This document shows, one piece after another, positions 40,638 through 53,656 of a DNA stretch of 64,000 nt. Below the pieces are notes generated by a model that saw nothing but the letters and a program-made list of their open reading frames with translations, searched no databases and was not told the origin of the DNA. The stretch is from Metellina segmentata (Eukaryota > Arthropoda > Arachnida > Araneae > Tetragnathidae). Position numbers and translations under genes: made by a program. Position 1 is the first letter of the stretch. Each line of letters begins with the position of its first letter. The stretch spans positions 43,000,437 through 43,064,436 of the forward strand of contig OX375873.1 in the NCBI GenBank assembly GCA_947359465.1, written 5' to 3'.

Positions 40638-41645
40638 ATGCCGTTACGCCGCCATCGAAGACAATATAAGCAGCTGTCAAGAGTTCGAGAGGGGAATAAT
40701 CATCGGGATAATGGAAGCTGGGTGGTCAAGTAGGCCGTTCTGATTTTACTGTGAGGAGGTGTTAGGACCAGTGGACAGAAGAGACGTCATTTACACGTCG
40801 ACCAAGCTCAGGACGCCCTCGACAGACCAGTCGTCGAGAAGACCGTCACATCATACGAAATGCACGCGTAGAGCCAACTGCCTCATTGGCCGCTATCTAG
40901 ACACAGGCAGCACCTTCACTACGGGCTCCTGTGTCTTCCCGAACCATCGCAAGACGCCTGGCTGAAGGACATCTCGTATCGCGGTGCCCATTACGTGTGC
41001 TGCCAATGACACCCACCCACCGATGCCTCCGTTTGGAGTGGTGTCGCGCATGACGGGATTGGATAGCAATGGAATGGAACCAGGTCGTGTTCAGCGACGA
41101 ATCCGGATTCAATTTGAGCAGTGATGACAATCGTGTTCGCGTGTGGAGACCCCGTGGTGAACGCCTCATTCCTGCCTTTGCTTTACAGCGACACACTGCT
41201 CCCACAGCTGGTGTGATGGTATGGGGTGCCATTGCTTATGTATTCACGGTCACTCCTGATATTGATCCATGGCACAATGACAGCCTAGTGGAACGTCCAT
41301 GACATCCTTAAGCCACATGTGATGCCACTCATGGCAGGGCTCCTAGGAGCCATTTTTCAACAAGACAATGCTCGGCCACACACAGCAAGGATGTCACAAG
41401 ACTGCCTACGCCACATTACCACCCTTCCCTGGCCTGCTAGATCCCCACATTTGTCACCAATCGAGCAGATCTGGGATCATTTGGGACGGTAAGTTAGATA
41501 CCCTGCGAGTTTGGTCGAACTAGAGGCGCGTTTACAGTAACTGTGGAACGAGATGTCTCAGGACATCATACGGAACTTGTATGCCTCAATGCCCGCTCGT
41601 ATCGCATCGTGCATTCGCGCTAGAGGGGGTCCAACAGAGTACTAA
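40638..41645 (+). pseudogene. Tc1-like transposase (DD34E), frameshifted
   Basis: Begins MPLRRHRRQYKQLS, shifts frame near 40680, and continues FERGIIIGIMEAGWSS. Catalytic sites are readable: MEWNQVVFSDES (Asp), FQQDNARPHTARM (Asp), and SPIEQIWDHLGR (Glu). The normal end ARGGPTEY-TAA is kept. At least three frameshifts and damage at 40730-40760 and near 41250 inactivate it. All three acidic residues survive. Confidence 0.92.
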
Positions 41646-41800
41646 AACTTCTGTTCATTTGTACTTTTTTCTGCAATAAATGATCCTTTTTTTTATTTTC
41701 TAATCACTTACTTATATCAAAGTAGTACTTGCATGTGTAAAATTTCTTTTCATTTTGACAACTGTTTCTTGGTGCGCAATTTTTGTATGGCAATAAGTGC

Positions 41801-44800
41801 ATTTTATAGGGGTAAAATTTTACTATATGATGCAGGATTTTCCACACCATTGTGTATGGAATATGCGTTTGCCAGGATATATGGTCCATGCACTGGACCT
41901 ACATTCGATTATCTAATCGTTTGATTTTCAAAACAAATTATTTTCTGCTTCGTCATTACAACTCACTGAAGTGCAGTTTCTAATTTTTTATGACCTAGAG
42001 ATTTTGCCAGCAAAATTGTGATGGAGGCTTTGCATTGTGACAATGGTTAGCACTGGAAACTTGCCTGTGACCTATTGTGGAGTGAGGATGGTGTAGTCAG
42101 TTCATCTAAGTTCTGGTGGTTCAAATGAATTTCATTGATTTTCAGTTTAGTTAAACAGGTGAATGTTTTTTACTGGTTATTTATATTACTTTAGAAAGGC
42201 TAATTTGATCTAAATTAATTTTTATTTGGTACTATTGTTTAAAATATCCATTTTTTAAGCAAAGCTTGCAGTGTACAAATCTTCAAAGTATTGTAACAAA
42301 TTTCTCTAAACTTACCTCATTATCTAGATATTTTTGTTAAAACCTAATACATTGTTTTGAAATCTATGAAAACATAAGACAAAAAAAATAACGATCTCCC
42401 GACAGGTGATTATGAACAGATAGGTTATAAGAACAGTTGTTGTGTTCTGGTTGCTACTGTTTTAATAGATGAACATCCGTGTATGACAGTGCCCGTGTTC
42501 TGATACCATCAAGAATACGAAATGTTGGGTGCTGTTCTGAAAAAGAACACACGAATAAGTCGGATTTATTTTACATTTAAGAGGAGCAAGTCGTGTTTGT
42601 GTGAAACTTTATAGTATACTAGCCACTACGTGACTATCCCGTGATGTAAGGTATTAATCTGGTGTAAAATTTTCCGCAGATTTCAAATCCGTTGGAGATA
42701 TATTTAATTTAAAAATTATTTATTTAAAGAAATTCATATTTTTAGGTAACAATCTAAACTGAAATTTTCTATAGATTTCAAATCCGTTCAACGGTCTAGG
42801 AGATAGAAAAAATAACTGTTGACTCCAGTTAAAAGATTTATCGTCTGGCTGGAAACGAAAAAAAAATAATTTTCTCTGCGTTCTGTCAGAGGAAAAAAAC
42901 TTGGCATGTATCCAACAGCTGTCGTGGCAAGATCATGTGGGTGGAAAAGTCTAGTTTCCAGTGTTTCTTCTCTCTGGTAGAAACGCGGTTGAAGAACCAG
43001 GTAGAGAATAAAACTATTACAATCATTTAAAAATCTTCTAGATTTAATTTTAAAATTTTGCCGCGACCCAAAATTTGGACTACCTGTGTGCCAAATCTCA
43101 TTGCTGTAAATGCCATAGAATCGTCAGGATTTTTGCGGCCGCGAAAAAAGCAGACAAATACTTCTTTTTATAATATTAGAGATTGTATATAAATGTGCAA
43201 ATCCAATTTAGGAATGCAGTGTTCTATTCTTGGCCACTACTACACACTGTATCGAAATGGACATCGCTCTGACAAAAACCTAATTAAATGTTTAGCATGT
43301 AAAAGTCCAGGGTCGACCTTTTGTGTAAAACGGACGAGGTGGACAACTTTGCATTAGTAATCGAGTTTTTTGTTATAACTTTGCTGTAATGATAGGTAAA
43401 AATCCATAATGGTTGGAATATGCACATTAAAGTAGATTTTCTTTAAGTTCATTTTTCCTAATTTTAAAATAAAATTTTTCACACACACATTTTCTACTCT
43501 TATATTTACTTTCCTACAGGAATACAATAGACAACATTCAGTCAGGTATGGTGTAAATAATAGTATTAAAAATGTAAATAGTGTCTAATTTTTATTTACC
43601 AACATTGTTTGAAAAAATCGCTTTTTCTGCAAGGTTTAATTTAAAGAGAAGTAGGGAGTTTTACTTAAATACTTGAAATGAATATCTAATGTAACAAACT
43701 ATTAAGCAGTCCTTTCTATTCCACTCCAAAATGAACCAATTAAAATTGAAGGATTTTGATCTCAAATCTACTTTGCTTTAGGTGTTAAAGCTAAAATCAT
43801 AATTGAAACTTGGAAATAAGAAAAATGTAGTTTATAGGAAAGTTGGGTTACAAAGGTGTACCTTAACCTTTACGGTTAGATTTTTTCAATCGTCTCAGAA
43901 CGGCTCTTTTGCCTGCATGTCTGACCTGCCTAACTTGAGCGATAGAGCCTTGAGTGGCATTTACGACTGATGCTTTCCTTTCGTGGTATTCATGTGTGGT
44001 GAGATAGGATATCACTGGAACAACCTTCTGCCTTTTCCCCAAAGCGTTCACAATTGACGGTCGACAAGGCATGGTACCGAACAAAAGGAGGAACCCTCTA
44101 GGTCAGTCACTGACAGCTCGTAAATGGTGATCGATGCCAGCAGTCACTTAAAAGAGGATAACATCCAGTTTTCCTATCTATACCTTGCTGCTGGTGTAAA
44201 CGTAATTTGAGTGGTAACAATAGTCTATCTGCCGCAGCATAAAGGTTAAGAGAAATATTGAAGTCTTGTAATTCACTGTCAGCAATTATGAGCATAAATA
44301 TTACTTGTATGCAATATACATGTATAGTCGCGAAAAAAAAACCTGAAACGCCCCCTTTATTTCGAGCACTATTCATAGAGAAAATTCAAAGATCATTCTA
44401 TACAAAATAATGTCCTCCATAAATTCAATTACAAAAAATTATATGGGGGGGGATTCTTCATATCAAATTTTACGAAAACAAAGTTTCCAGTGAAAACACC
44501 GTTTTGATATTAAGTCATTCTGCATTGTTAAATTTCTCTAAATATGAAATTTCATGACTATATCCAGATATTCAACGTTAGCGTCAATTTCATTGAAAAT
44601 AACTTTCGTAGATCGAGATAAATTGTAGTTATTCATGAACTGTCATTTGATGCTTGACTGAAAGAACCTTAAAAATATTTCATTCGTGGCATAATCGTTT
44701 GCGAATTCAAAATGCCTACCTACAATTTAATTCAATTGAACTGATATTCTAATCATCCAAAATGTGAACTGGGTCATTCAATTGATTAGTAGAGTTCATC

Positions 44801-46474
44801 AAAACGAAACTGGTAAAAAAAACAATGTATTTTATTAAAAATGAAACTTCCAAAAATGTAAACATTCTTCAGGTCTGACGTTTTTTTAACTTTTGGTTGC
44901 CTCCTAAAATTGGGGAAAATATTATGTTGAGCAAAAACTAATCATTGCAATGAGCTGAAATTTTGCATTAGGAGTGTATTCTCATCAAAATATCCTTCCA
45001 ATTCATAATTTTTTCAAACAAAACTTTAATTATTGCATACTAAAATTTATTAGGTAGAATTTGTTTTGGTTCTTTTAACAGTTACATGATACAAAATATT
45101 AGCACTGTAAAAATATTATTTGTACACCTAATTTCAAAAGGACAAGACCTAATGACATCAAATTTGGTATCTGAAGGAAAATTACGAGATTTGAAATGAA
45201 GTTGGTGCTCGATTCTATGTGCATTTGAATTTGCTCGAATGAAGAGGGGAAGTTTGTATTTTTTCGCAATTGTACATTCTATTGTTAAAATATGGGGATT
45301 TTTGGAATTTCTGACTTGGACGTCACTGCACAAAACAATTCATATTTTAATAATTTTTCCAAAAAAAAAAGCAAAGTTATAAATGAAATTTCCTAATAGA
45401 ATAAAAAAATTTGATGTTCCTTTCTGTACTTTGTCATTATATACTCGTTATTGCAGGAATAGTTGACAACCACCCAATTTTTTAAAGGGAACTGTCTCCA
45501 CTTACCTCTTGGATAACTTTTTGAAATAGTGGAAATAATTATTTTTGTTTCAAGTAGTTTATTTATCTCTTCTCTACTTCAATTACTGTGCTTTCACATT
45601 CCATGTTTAATATATAACCTGATTTCTCTCAAAAAACAAAATAAGTACACAAATACAGGTTTCTTGGTAGTTTTCATACTGCTCTTTAGCAGATTATACT
45701 TTTGAATTTAGTTCCAAATCTTGACATATACACAGGCAATAGAGAAGTCATTTCTGTAGTTTTGGACAATTTTAAGAACCAAAATTCAGATTATTTTTTA
45801 CTGATATAGAAAAGCTCCACTTCTTCTGCATACTTCTGATAATAATTGACCATTCTCTAAAAAATGTATTGAAATGAAGGTTGATAATATTGAAAATTAA
45901 AGTTATTGTTTAATTCTATTGCTTCCTATTATATTCTTCCCTTGGGTCAGGACTTACCATATAAATCAATTCATTATAAATGGAAATCAGTGACTACTGT
46001 AAATCACGAGTTTGTTTTCATGATGATATTTTTACTAACTGAAGCCATGGACTCAAGTGACTTCTACACAGATGATTTCATGCTGGCCCTGTACAAGCTT
46101 AATACAATAAATCAGTTACCCAAATTTTTTAACTTGTGTAGTTTCTGCACTTGTTGATTATATGAACATTATTTTTATTTCATCATGTTTCATATCTCTT
46201 GTTTTCTCTGTTATTATTCATAATACAAATGGGTAGTTTTCATCCATCAGATCAGAAAATTATGTGAATACAAGAAAAATAAGATGATTGAATAAAACTG
46301 AAATTTAATGAAACTGTACAGAATACATGCATGTAAGACACCTTCACAGATGGATAAAAATTGCAATTTTGCCTTCCCAAATGATACAGTTCATTCAGAA
46401 TGACTAAAAGTTTTGTGATTCATTGTACTAGATGGATTTCTTCTGATAAATAAGATGACTCACATTGGCATTCA
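41801..46474. other. Intergenic region between ALYREF and UBE2S
   Basis: Long AT-rich region. One repeat (43007-43185) is recognisable. A 73-codon minus-strand ORF at 43863-44084 is less AT-rich but unlike any protein I know. Nothing else supported. Confidence 0.5.
43007..43185 (+). repeat. Dispersed repeat, second copy (possible LINE 3' tail)
   Basis: Partner of 7253-7427: shares GAGAATAAAACTATTA, AAATCTTCTAGATT, GGACTACCTGTGTGCC, GAATCGTCAG, GCGGCC and AATATTAGAGAT. Confidence 0.75.
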
Positions 46475-46783
46475 TCATAACCTCTTTAAAGTTCTCTTCT
46501 TTTCTTTTAGTAGTTTCAGATTTTTCTTCTCTACAGTTAACTTGTTCTTGTCACCCGCGTGTTTCTTTGCTGTAGGTCCATCACCTTTCGACGCACTTGA
46601 CCCATTGGAACATTGAGGATCCTCTTCTAGGCCTTCTTTGGTATATTTGGGAGGTCGTGCATGGATTTCTGTTATCATTCGAGCTCTTTCACAATAATCA
46701 TCGTATTGCTCTAATAGTAATTTCCCTGCTTCTTCATTCAACGCTGATTCAGGATTTGGGACGATCAAAAGACATTTTATGGT
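46475..46783 (-). CDS. UBE2S: UBE2S coding exon 4 and stop
   Basis: [20 protein letters not shown] through a lysine-rich tail to TLKRL and the stop at 46475-46477. TTTAG acceptor. Confidence 0.97.
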   Translation of the reverse strand, partial: TIKCLLIVPNPESALNEEAGKLLLEQYDDYCERARMITEIHARPPKYTKEGLEEDPQCSNGSSASKGDGPTAKKHAGDKNKLTVEKKNLKLLKEKKRTLKRL

Positions 46784-49700
46784 CTAAAGGAAAAAATTTG
46801 TGTAAATATCACTCATAACTTAAAAACGTAAGTAAACCCATAGTAAAAAATTGACATTAACTAACAATACTTTATAATCATAAAAAATTCTGCATGTAGG
46901 CAAAATTAATTTTCCCTAGTAATTAAGAGAGTTTCTTTCAAAACTCTTCTAACATACCTAACTGAACCAGCATTAAAAAATTGTGTCAACTTAAAATTTA
47001 ATGTAGAACTTTTTATACATTACAATTTTTTTATATAATTCCAATGTAATAAAAATCTTTAAAATGATGTAATATTTCAAAGGATGTTTAAACATCCTTA
47101 GACTTAATTAAAACATGAAATAGTATATATATATACAGTGCTCATCATAAGATGACCTCACTTTATATTCTTCAAAAATTGGTTCTTAACATTAGCCTTT
47201 GATAAGAAAAAAGCAAAAATTATAAAAAAATTTACGATTCTTAAAGCAAAAAAAAAATTCTATCCTTTGTCTACAACCTGCAGTTTTTCTCAATGTTTTT
47301 GCTGGTAAATATTAAACTTATCTCCTTTGAAGCTGAGTAAGCAGTCCTGGGGTGAGCTATTTGAGATTTAACATTTTGGGACTATCACTCAATCATTATT
47401 TCAAAGGAATTGTAAAAATTGAGGGATTGTTAATAAATATTCCCAGAATTGGGGATGAGAAATACTGTTCTTTTTGGAGAACAGTTCTTTGCTGTTCATG
47501 CTCATTTGAAAGAACTTTTCTTTAACCTGATCTTCTGCTCATACATCACTACATAAAATGTAGGAGCCCTGCTCCTTAATAGCGACTGTTTCCTCCTAGG
47601 CTATGTAATGCCAGGAGTTTTTGTGATAAAGACAAAACAAAATACAAACCAATTATCAGCTAGCTTTTCAATTTGGTGGGTATTTTTCTAGTTTTGACAA
47701 GAAAATTAAAGATAAAATAATTTGAGGTCTTCAAACTGTTAATCAATTGATTTTTTATGGTGTTAGGGCAGGGTCTGGCCAGGCTGCACCAAACTATTTG
47801 TAATTAAGAAATGTATAACAAATTATATCCATTAATTAAAAAAAAATTATCTTTAATAGAAAAGTTTAACAGCAAACCAAATAGGAATCATCTCAAGTAG
47901 CTTCCCTGACACGTGGTCAAAACAAGTGCATTAACTGAAAAGTAATACAATTTTTAGGTTCACAATTTCGGCTAACATCAGGGCTTAGGTTGAATAGAGA
48001 GCAGTTTGTGACTAGCTAAAAAATATTTTTCAAACACTGAGTATATCGCAGAACTTATTACACACACACGGGCAGTAAATAATATTCTATTTATGGTGTA
48101 ACTGAGGCAATAAAAAATAACAATTTTCCTATGAAAAGTAAACGTTTTTTACATTAACAGAAAATCTCTGCGCCAGACCTAATTTTTTAGATTACCCACG
48201 GTGACCGAGATTTGTTATGGCCTGCTCTATGGAAATTATATTTTTGCTATCATCTATTAACTTTTTAAGACATTTATTGAAACTACAATTTTTGAAACCA
48301 TGCAAATATACAAAAGTGATTATTGCAACAGAATATGCAAATAGAAATAAGACAATGAAACATACCAGTAGAATGTGTTTAAGGCCAAGATCAGATTTCC
48401 AATCTTTTTTCAAAGTATTGACACAAATCTCTCCATTTCTTGCAACATTTGGGTGAAATATTTTTGTCACAAAGTACCCTTTAGGTGGGGAGGAAGGAAA
48501 GTCTTTGCCTAGGATTAACCGTACACGAAAGAGGCCGCCGGCATAAGGTGTTCCAGCTGTATTAAAAAAATGCATTTAAAAACACAGGAAAAGGTTTAAT
48601 AATCAATAAAACAAAAATGTATTCATTCTTCCAAAGAAAAAAATCAAATAGCTTCTGTGATGTAAAAAGTCTTTATAACAGGTGAACAATTCTAAAGTGT
48701 AAAAGGAATACTTAACAGCTTAAAACAGTAAAAAAAGCAGATTTTTTACATATTCTGCTGTCTATTTATGGAATATTCTAATATTCATGCAAGAGCTAAA
48801 AATAAATAAAAGAGACACCATGAATCAGCAAATTTAAAACAACACAACTGTGTAAATAACTCATAAAAATATAATTAAATGCCAAAATTTTCTTACAAGA
48901 TTGCAAACAAACAAAGAATTTTTTTTACAGAGGAAAAAAGTTAGTAAGATATTCTAAATTGGTGGAGTGGTAGCAAACGAGACAGTGGACGATTTCTTGC
49001 CAAAGTGGCAAACTTCAATTTATGCTGTTTTTAAGGCAACCCTATTTAGAAGTTTATAACTGAAGACGTTATCTGATTGGAATTAAAACGTGCTTTGAAG
49101 AGAATTTCAACGTGCTCTTATTGGTTTAGATTTTTCTTTCTTGTTAAACGGTAACTGCACTTAATCCACCACTTCTTTTTTTTATCATTTCAACGTGCAG
49201 TTGTGTTATATCTTTGCTCCATTTTTATTTTTTTTTTAATTTTTTTTTTGCGATTCACATCTTGGAAGTATTGCGATTCACGTCTTTGGAAGTAAGTTGC
49301 ACTTTCCCCCCCTTTTGTTCGTTGTTCACGTACCCGATATTAGCAATGGCAGTAGATGGTTTAATTGGCAGAATAAATGCTTTGTTTTTAGGTAAAATGT
49401 ATATTGATAGTATGAATGATCCTGAGAACTTGGTTGTGATTGAATTTGTCAGAAAGTTCAGATTGATTGCTACGAGTGTGAAATGTCCAGCATGTGGAAT
49501 GAGATGACTTTGACGTTAAGTCATCTACCCGTGTCCCGTATGCTATCACTCCACCAAAAAATTACTGTCAAATCATTAGAAATTACTATCAAATCCATTT
49601 ATGCAAAGGTTCAGTGTGAATTTTGCTACACGGATGCCGCCATCTTGTTCTGGCGATTTTGCTTCGACGCCGCCCTCTTGGTTTGGCAACAAAAAAACCC

Positions 49701-52700
49701 GGCTTGACGCTACTGTCCCGTTTGCTACCACTCCACCTCTCTAAATTTACTACCTAATATTTTAATTGGTAAGACATAAGTGGATAAGTTATTCTTAAAA
49801 ATTACATTTCTACCATTTTACACTGATATTTTTACTTCCCCTTTGCAAACTACGACAAAAGCCTACATTTCACAGCTGTTTTATGTGCATTAAAGGTCAT
49901 ACATACTTTTTTTTGCCTTGTGCTATTTGTACAAATTGTCTTCTTACCAATGTGATAAAATTTCATATTCACACACAATGCCACAGTAATTTTTAAGACC
50001 AACCATACTAGCGATTAATTTTAAGGGTAACATGAAACTTTTTTAAAGAATGGTTAAGATTTGATTGATTTTTTTTAATTAAACCTAATTGTATCCAAAC
50101 ATAATGAAGTAACAAAAGCAATTATAGGGAAAAAAATTACTTAACAAAAATAACATGACCTTGAATTTAAAATCTTATTTTCTCCCATTTGTATGAATTA
50201 AGCTGCTTTTCAACTATGAGATGCAAGCTGCAGTTTTGTTCAAGATGTGTTCCAAACATACAACTGCTCCGATGTCAGGAGGAGCAATGATGGAATATAA
50301 ACTTAATTACTTTTTATAACTCAAAACCAAGAACCTCAGCAAAAGATAACCATAAATATCAATTAGCAAATATGTTACCTGGTCCTTCAATTGAAGCCTG
50401 AATATCAGTAACATCTTCATCATTTATGCATACTTTGATTCCTTCTGGTGGTTTCGACACCAACTCCCAAAGTTCCTTAGAAACTTGTCGAATTACTTGT
50501 GGAGAAAGATTTTCTACGTTAGAGCTCTAAAAGACACAAGATATTTATTTTTCACTCGTAAAATTAATGCAATATTATCATCTATAAATGCATATGAAAG
50601 CTGTACACTGATAAAGTAGACAAAAACAGTAATTTACTCCCAACTACTCCTTTGAAGCTGTACAAAATGCACATGGTAACATCTGATTCAGAAATGTATA
50701 CAATAACTTCTTAAATGAATGAAAGGAGATAAATTCCACTTGAACAGTTATTTCACCACAAAGTGAGAAAATCATGGTCACAGAAAATGAATTTTTAAAA
50801 TTACATAATGAATCTGATTTTAAATTTCATTCAGGAAACACTTGATTTACAAAACAAAAAATATCAGCAAGGCTACAGATGACAAATCAAGTTGGTAAGT
50901 TGATTGATAACAATTATTGTCACCTTGAAAAATTACATTACATCAAGTCACATAAGTTAGCTGTGATAATTGGAGGTTATAACTCTAGAAGCTACCAACA
51001 AAAGATGCAGGTTAAGGCTATGTGCTCACTGCTCACATATGGTTAGTAATTGTTTTGTGGTACAAGGGCCATATTTGGGCAAGCTGCACCAAACACAATG
51101 AAGGAGGAAGAAAAAGCAGAAGCATAGGCAAGGGTAAAAATGAAAGATTACTCTGGTACTTATGGCCAAAAAAAATGGTTTGTTTCCAGCAACCCAACCA
51201 ACCCCGAAATAACAATACAAAAATTCTGACCCTAAAGTTTTTCATACTTTTAAAATTTAATTTAATTTTTAAAAAAAAGTTTGTTAAAAAAGTTAAATCT
51301 GTTTAAAAAGTTAAAAACATATTTTTGAAGAACAGAGATCAATATAATTAATTTAATTATAAAAAGAGGGAAATTCTTTCTTTTCGATCTCTGAAACTAT
51401 TCAGTTCAGACATTATATGTCATAAATAAACTCTTTAGGGGTGAATATGCAGTTAAATTAGTGTATATTCCCAGGATATTGTTCCGCAAAAATAAATATA
51501 CTTTGGTATTTTACATCACACACCTCTGATCAATTTTAAATCTAACATTAATACTCGGATAATATTTCCTTTTACGTATTTGCTAAAAATATTTAGCAAA
51601 AAAAACCTTCTTCCTACCTACCCTAATACTTTTTTGCTCATATTACTGGGGAAAAAAATATTTTTTTGGCCTGAGGGTTGTTATGCCTATTAAAAGATAT
51701 GCCCACAGAAAAATGCATCTTGGAGACCCTTATACACATAAAATTAAATATTAACAACAGGGTTGGTAATTAGAAGTAGAAAGTCAGAATGCCAGAACAA
51801 TTACCAAAATATTCTACTTAGTGTAATTTCAAATGATATTTTGTTTATGTGTATGAACATAAACAAAGTGTAATAAATGACTAGGGTCTAACTATTTATA
51901 ACTACTTGTATTAGGGAGCCATTTTTCTCTTAAGAACTTATTAGGTTTTAAACATATAGGTCTACAAGACAATTACAAAGCTAAAACATTTCATTAAAAT
52001 CTTAAAGCCAGGTCAAATCTAAATTTTTAAACATTAAAATTTTTTCACTTTGTTGAAGGAAAATTTTAGGTACAGCTGAACTTAATAGTACTACAGATTA
52101 CATCCCAAATTTATTGCTAGTTTAAAATTTTCTAAAATTGAATAAGGCAATCCGAAGAGGAAATCTACACTGTTAAATTCAGCAAAATGGCACTTCAGTA
52201 CAACCCACATCAATTTTAAATGAATTGTTTGATACTAACTTCAATTAAAAAGCCTGATTAAACTGCTTGTGGTAAAGGAGTCGCTGTGGCCCTATACAGC
52301 AACCTGCAAGTTGTTTGCAGCTTTTTTCTCTTCTGTGTCAGTAAAACTATCCTAGTCTGTACATATACTTGAAATAGTATGTCTTGAGGTTGGTTCAGCT
52401 TGGTCAAATAGAGCCCTTGTGCCAAAAATCAATGTGTGGGGTAATGCATAACTAGTTTATATATAGCCGTATGGGAAATGTTTAGTGAAGTAGCTTCTTA
52501 GCTTTACAGAAGGGTACATTGACTTTTACATTTAGCAACAAAATTTCAAAAGAATGAGAATGCCACAGCCTTAACAAGGAATAAACCCTAACCCCCACTC
52601 AAGCAACACAATGGGCAGAAACCAAAAACTGATAAACCATATTTTGTAAATCAATTACTCATGACATTTTGAAGTTTCAAAATTTGAACAAGAAATCCAT

Positions 52701-53656
52701 AACTTAAAGACATTGATCTTTTTGTTGTCAATTGGATAAAAATAGCCAAATAAAATTTATAATCAAACATCAATGAATAATGTCACAAAACAAATTCATA
52801 TTGAAAATGTAAGAGGCGCTGTCACTAATAAGCGTGTCTGTAAAGAATTACTTTATAAATACATTGTTTTTGGATACACAAAGTTTTGAATTGAAACGAC
52901 AGGAAAATATGAATCTCTACAAATCTCATCCCTAGAAGAATGTCACAACTTGCAAAAAGTTGTTTTTCAAATAAGTGAGAAAACAATGTTGCAATTTATT
53001 TTGTTTGTAAATAAAAAAATAAATTGCTAATCTGCCCAACATTTGGTTCAATTATAGGCATGGGTATAATTATATCCCAACAGAATTGTGCCACTTTTCA
53101 TCACAGGTTCTCCCCAAACTGAAAATTTATTTTGAGTTGTATCACTGTTCTTCTAGGGATGCAAAATGTTGATATGATTTAGTTTATCGCTCAACAATTA
53201 TTTTAAGAAAATGCCAACAAATTCAATCTCACAATTTGAGTTTACTTTTCAAATTTAAAACTTCTTTGGTTCAGAAAAACACACTTAAAGATACTACTAC
53301 AGTATCTTCACTAAGTAAACAATTAACTATTCAGAGTCAAACTTTAAATCGGAGTGCAGTTACGAAACAAACCATACTTGCAGACAAAAGAGTTAGTTTG
53401 ATATTGATATTAAAATGGAAACATAAATCTTACAAAGGAAAGTTAACAGCATTAAATCGCAGATTGTTCTTTTCGTTTCCGTTGGAAAATATGTTGTTAA
53501 CAAGGCTTACAAAGAAAATGTGTTAACAAGTTTATATCATTTCTAAAAACATAAAATATAACACATATTTTTAATCATTTCAAATTGCAATTAAAAGTGC
53601 AGGTGGAAAAGAAAATTGCACAACTATCTAAATTAATTTCAACTTACACTCGACAT
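46475..53656 (-). CDS. UBE2S: UBE2S, APC/C-associated ubiquitin-conjugating enzyme (4 coding exons)
   Basis: E2 enzyme that extends K11-linked ubiquitin chains on APC/C substrates during mitotic exit. Coding exons in transcript order are 53648-53656, 50379-50526, 48366-48556 and 46475-46783. Splice sites are GT/AG and phases close at 657 nt, 218 aa (human 222). Signature segments: [50 protein letters not shown], the HPN motif in TKIFHPNV, and NGEIC with catalytic Cys97. Then come [20 protein letters not shown] and the lysine-rich C-terminal extension ending TLKRL. That C-terminal LxRL tail is the known APC/C docking element, so the gene looks complete and functional. A Merlin-like element occupies intron 2. 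Confidence 0.97.
46784..48365 (-). other. UBE2S intron 3
   Basis: AT-rich intron. A short match to the dispersed repeat family lies at 47755-47800 (GGGTCTGGCCAGGCTGCACC). Nothing else recognised. Confidence 0.6.
48366..48556 (-). CDS. UBE2S: UBE2S coding exon 3 (active site)
   Basis: GTPYAGGLF to LGLKHILL. Contains FHPNV and GEICVNTL with the catalytic cysteine. It has an ACAG acceptor and a GTATGT donor. Confidence 0.97.
48961..49739 (+). mobile_element. Merlin-like element, copy 2, with transposase fragment
   Basis: Starts GGTGGAGTGGTAGCAAACGA and ends CGTTTGCTACCACTCCACC-TC after complement of the same repeat. An 8-bp TSD TCTAAATT lies at 48953-48960 and 49740-49747. Left ~245 bp and right ~190 bp match copy 1 at 25709-26815. 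The centre encodes the start of an ISXO2/Merlin-type transposase. Confidence 0.9.
49346..49525 (+). pseudogene. ISXO2/Merlin-type transposase N-terminal fragment
   Basis: Methionine at 49346 opens a frame with [29 protein letters not shown] and, after a one-base loss near 49497, the continuation NEMTLT. An FxRxxGLL-like helix before a CPxCG zinc finger is the usual N-terminus of IS1595/ISXO2-type transposases, to which Merlin belongs. The DDE domain is absent. Confidence 0.7.
50379..50526 (-). CDS. UBE2S: UBE2S coding exon 2
   Basis: [20 protein letters not shown] to ASIEGP plus the first base of Ala53. It has a TTTTAG acceptor and a GTAACA donor. Confidence 0.96.
51040..51100 (-). repeat. 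Dispersed repeat family 'GGYCAAATATGGC', fragment
   Basis: ACAAGGGCCATATTTGGGCA followed by AGCTGCACCAAACA, reverse orientation. Confidence 0.6.
52265..52430 (+). repeat. Dispersed repeat family 'GGYCAAATATGGC', copy 4
   Basis: GTCGCTGTGGCCCTATACAG, CTCTTCTGTGTCAGTAAAAC, TGTACATATACTTG and TTCAGCTTGGTCAAATAGAG then CCCTTGTGCCA. Similar along its length to 33430-33605. Confidence 0.7.
53648..53656 (-). CDS. UBE2S: UBE2S coding exon 1 (three codons)
   Basis: ATG TCG AGT followed by GTAAGT. Joined to exon 2 it gives MSSSSNVENL; relatives begin M-N-S-N-V-E-N. Phase 0. Confidence 0.88.

Larger units (their letters stand above)
38875..41800 (+). mobile_element. Tc1-like transposon split by a jockey-like LINE
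   Basis: Inverted ends CACTCATTGCCATAAAAATT TGCGTACCAAG on the left and TTGGTGCGCAATTTTTGTAT GGCAATAAGTGC on the right. The left end is preceded by TA. Transposase lies at 40638-41645. The 1.5-kb excess over a normal element is explained by the insertion at 39063-40582. Confidence 0.9.
48557..50378 (-). other. UBE2S intron 2
   Basis: Intron dominated by the Merlin-like element at 48961-49739. Confidence 0.7.
50527..53647 (-). other. UBE2S intron 1
   Basis: 3.1-kb AT-rich intron. Fragments of the dispersed repeat lie at 51040-51100 and 52265-52430. No other feature found. Confidence 0.65.

Noticed and set aside
42400..42960. Possible further transposon with sequence echoes of 14830-14870
   Set aside because: Only a short shared stretch around TTTCAAATCCGTT; no ends or TSD could be found.
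43863..44084. Minus-strand 73-codon ORF, basic protein
   Set aside because: No recognisable domain and no splice context; could be repeat-derived.
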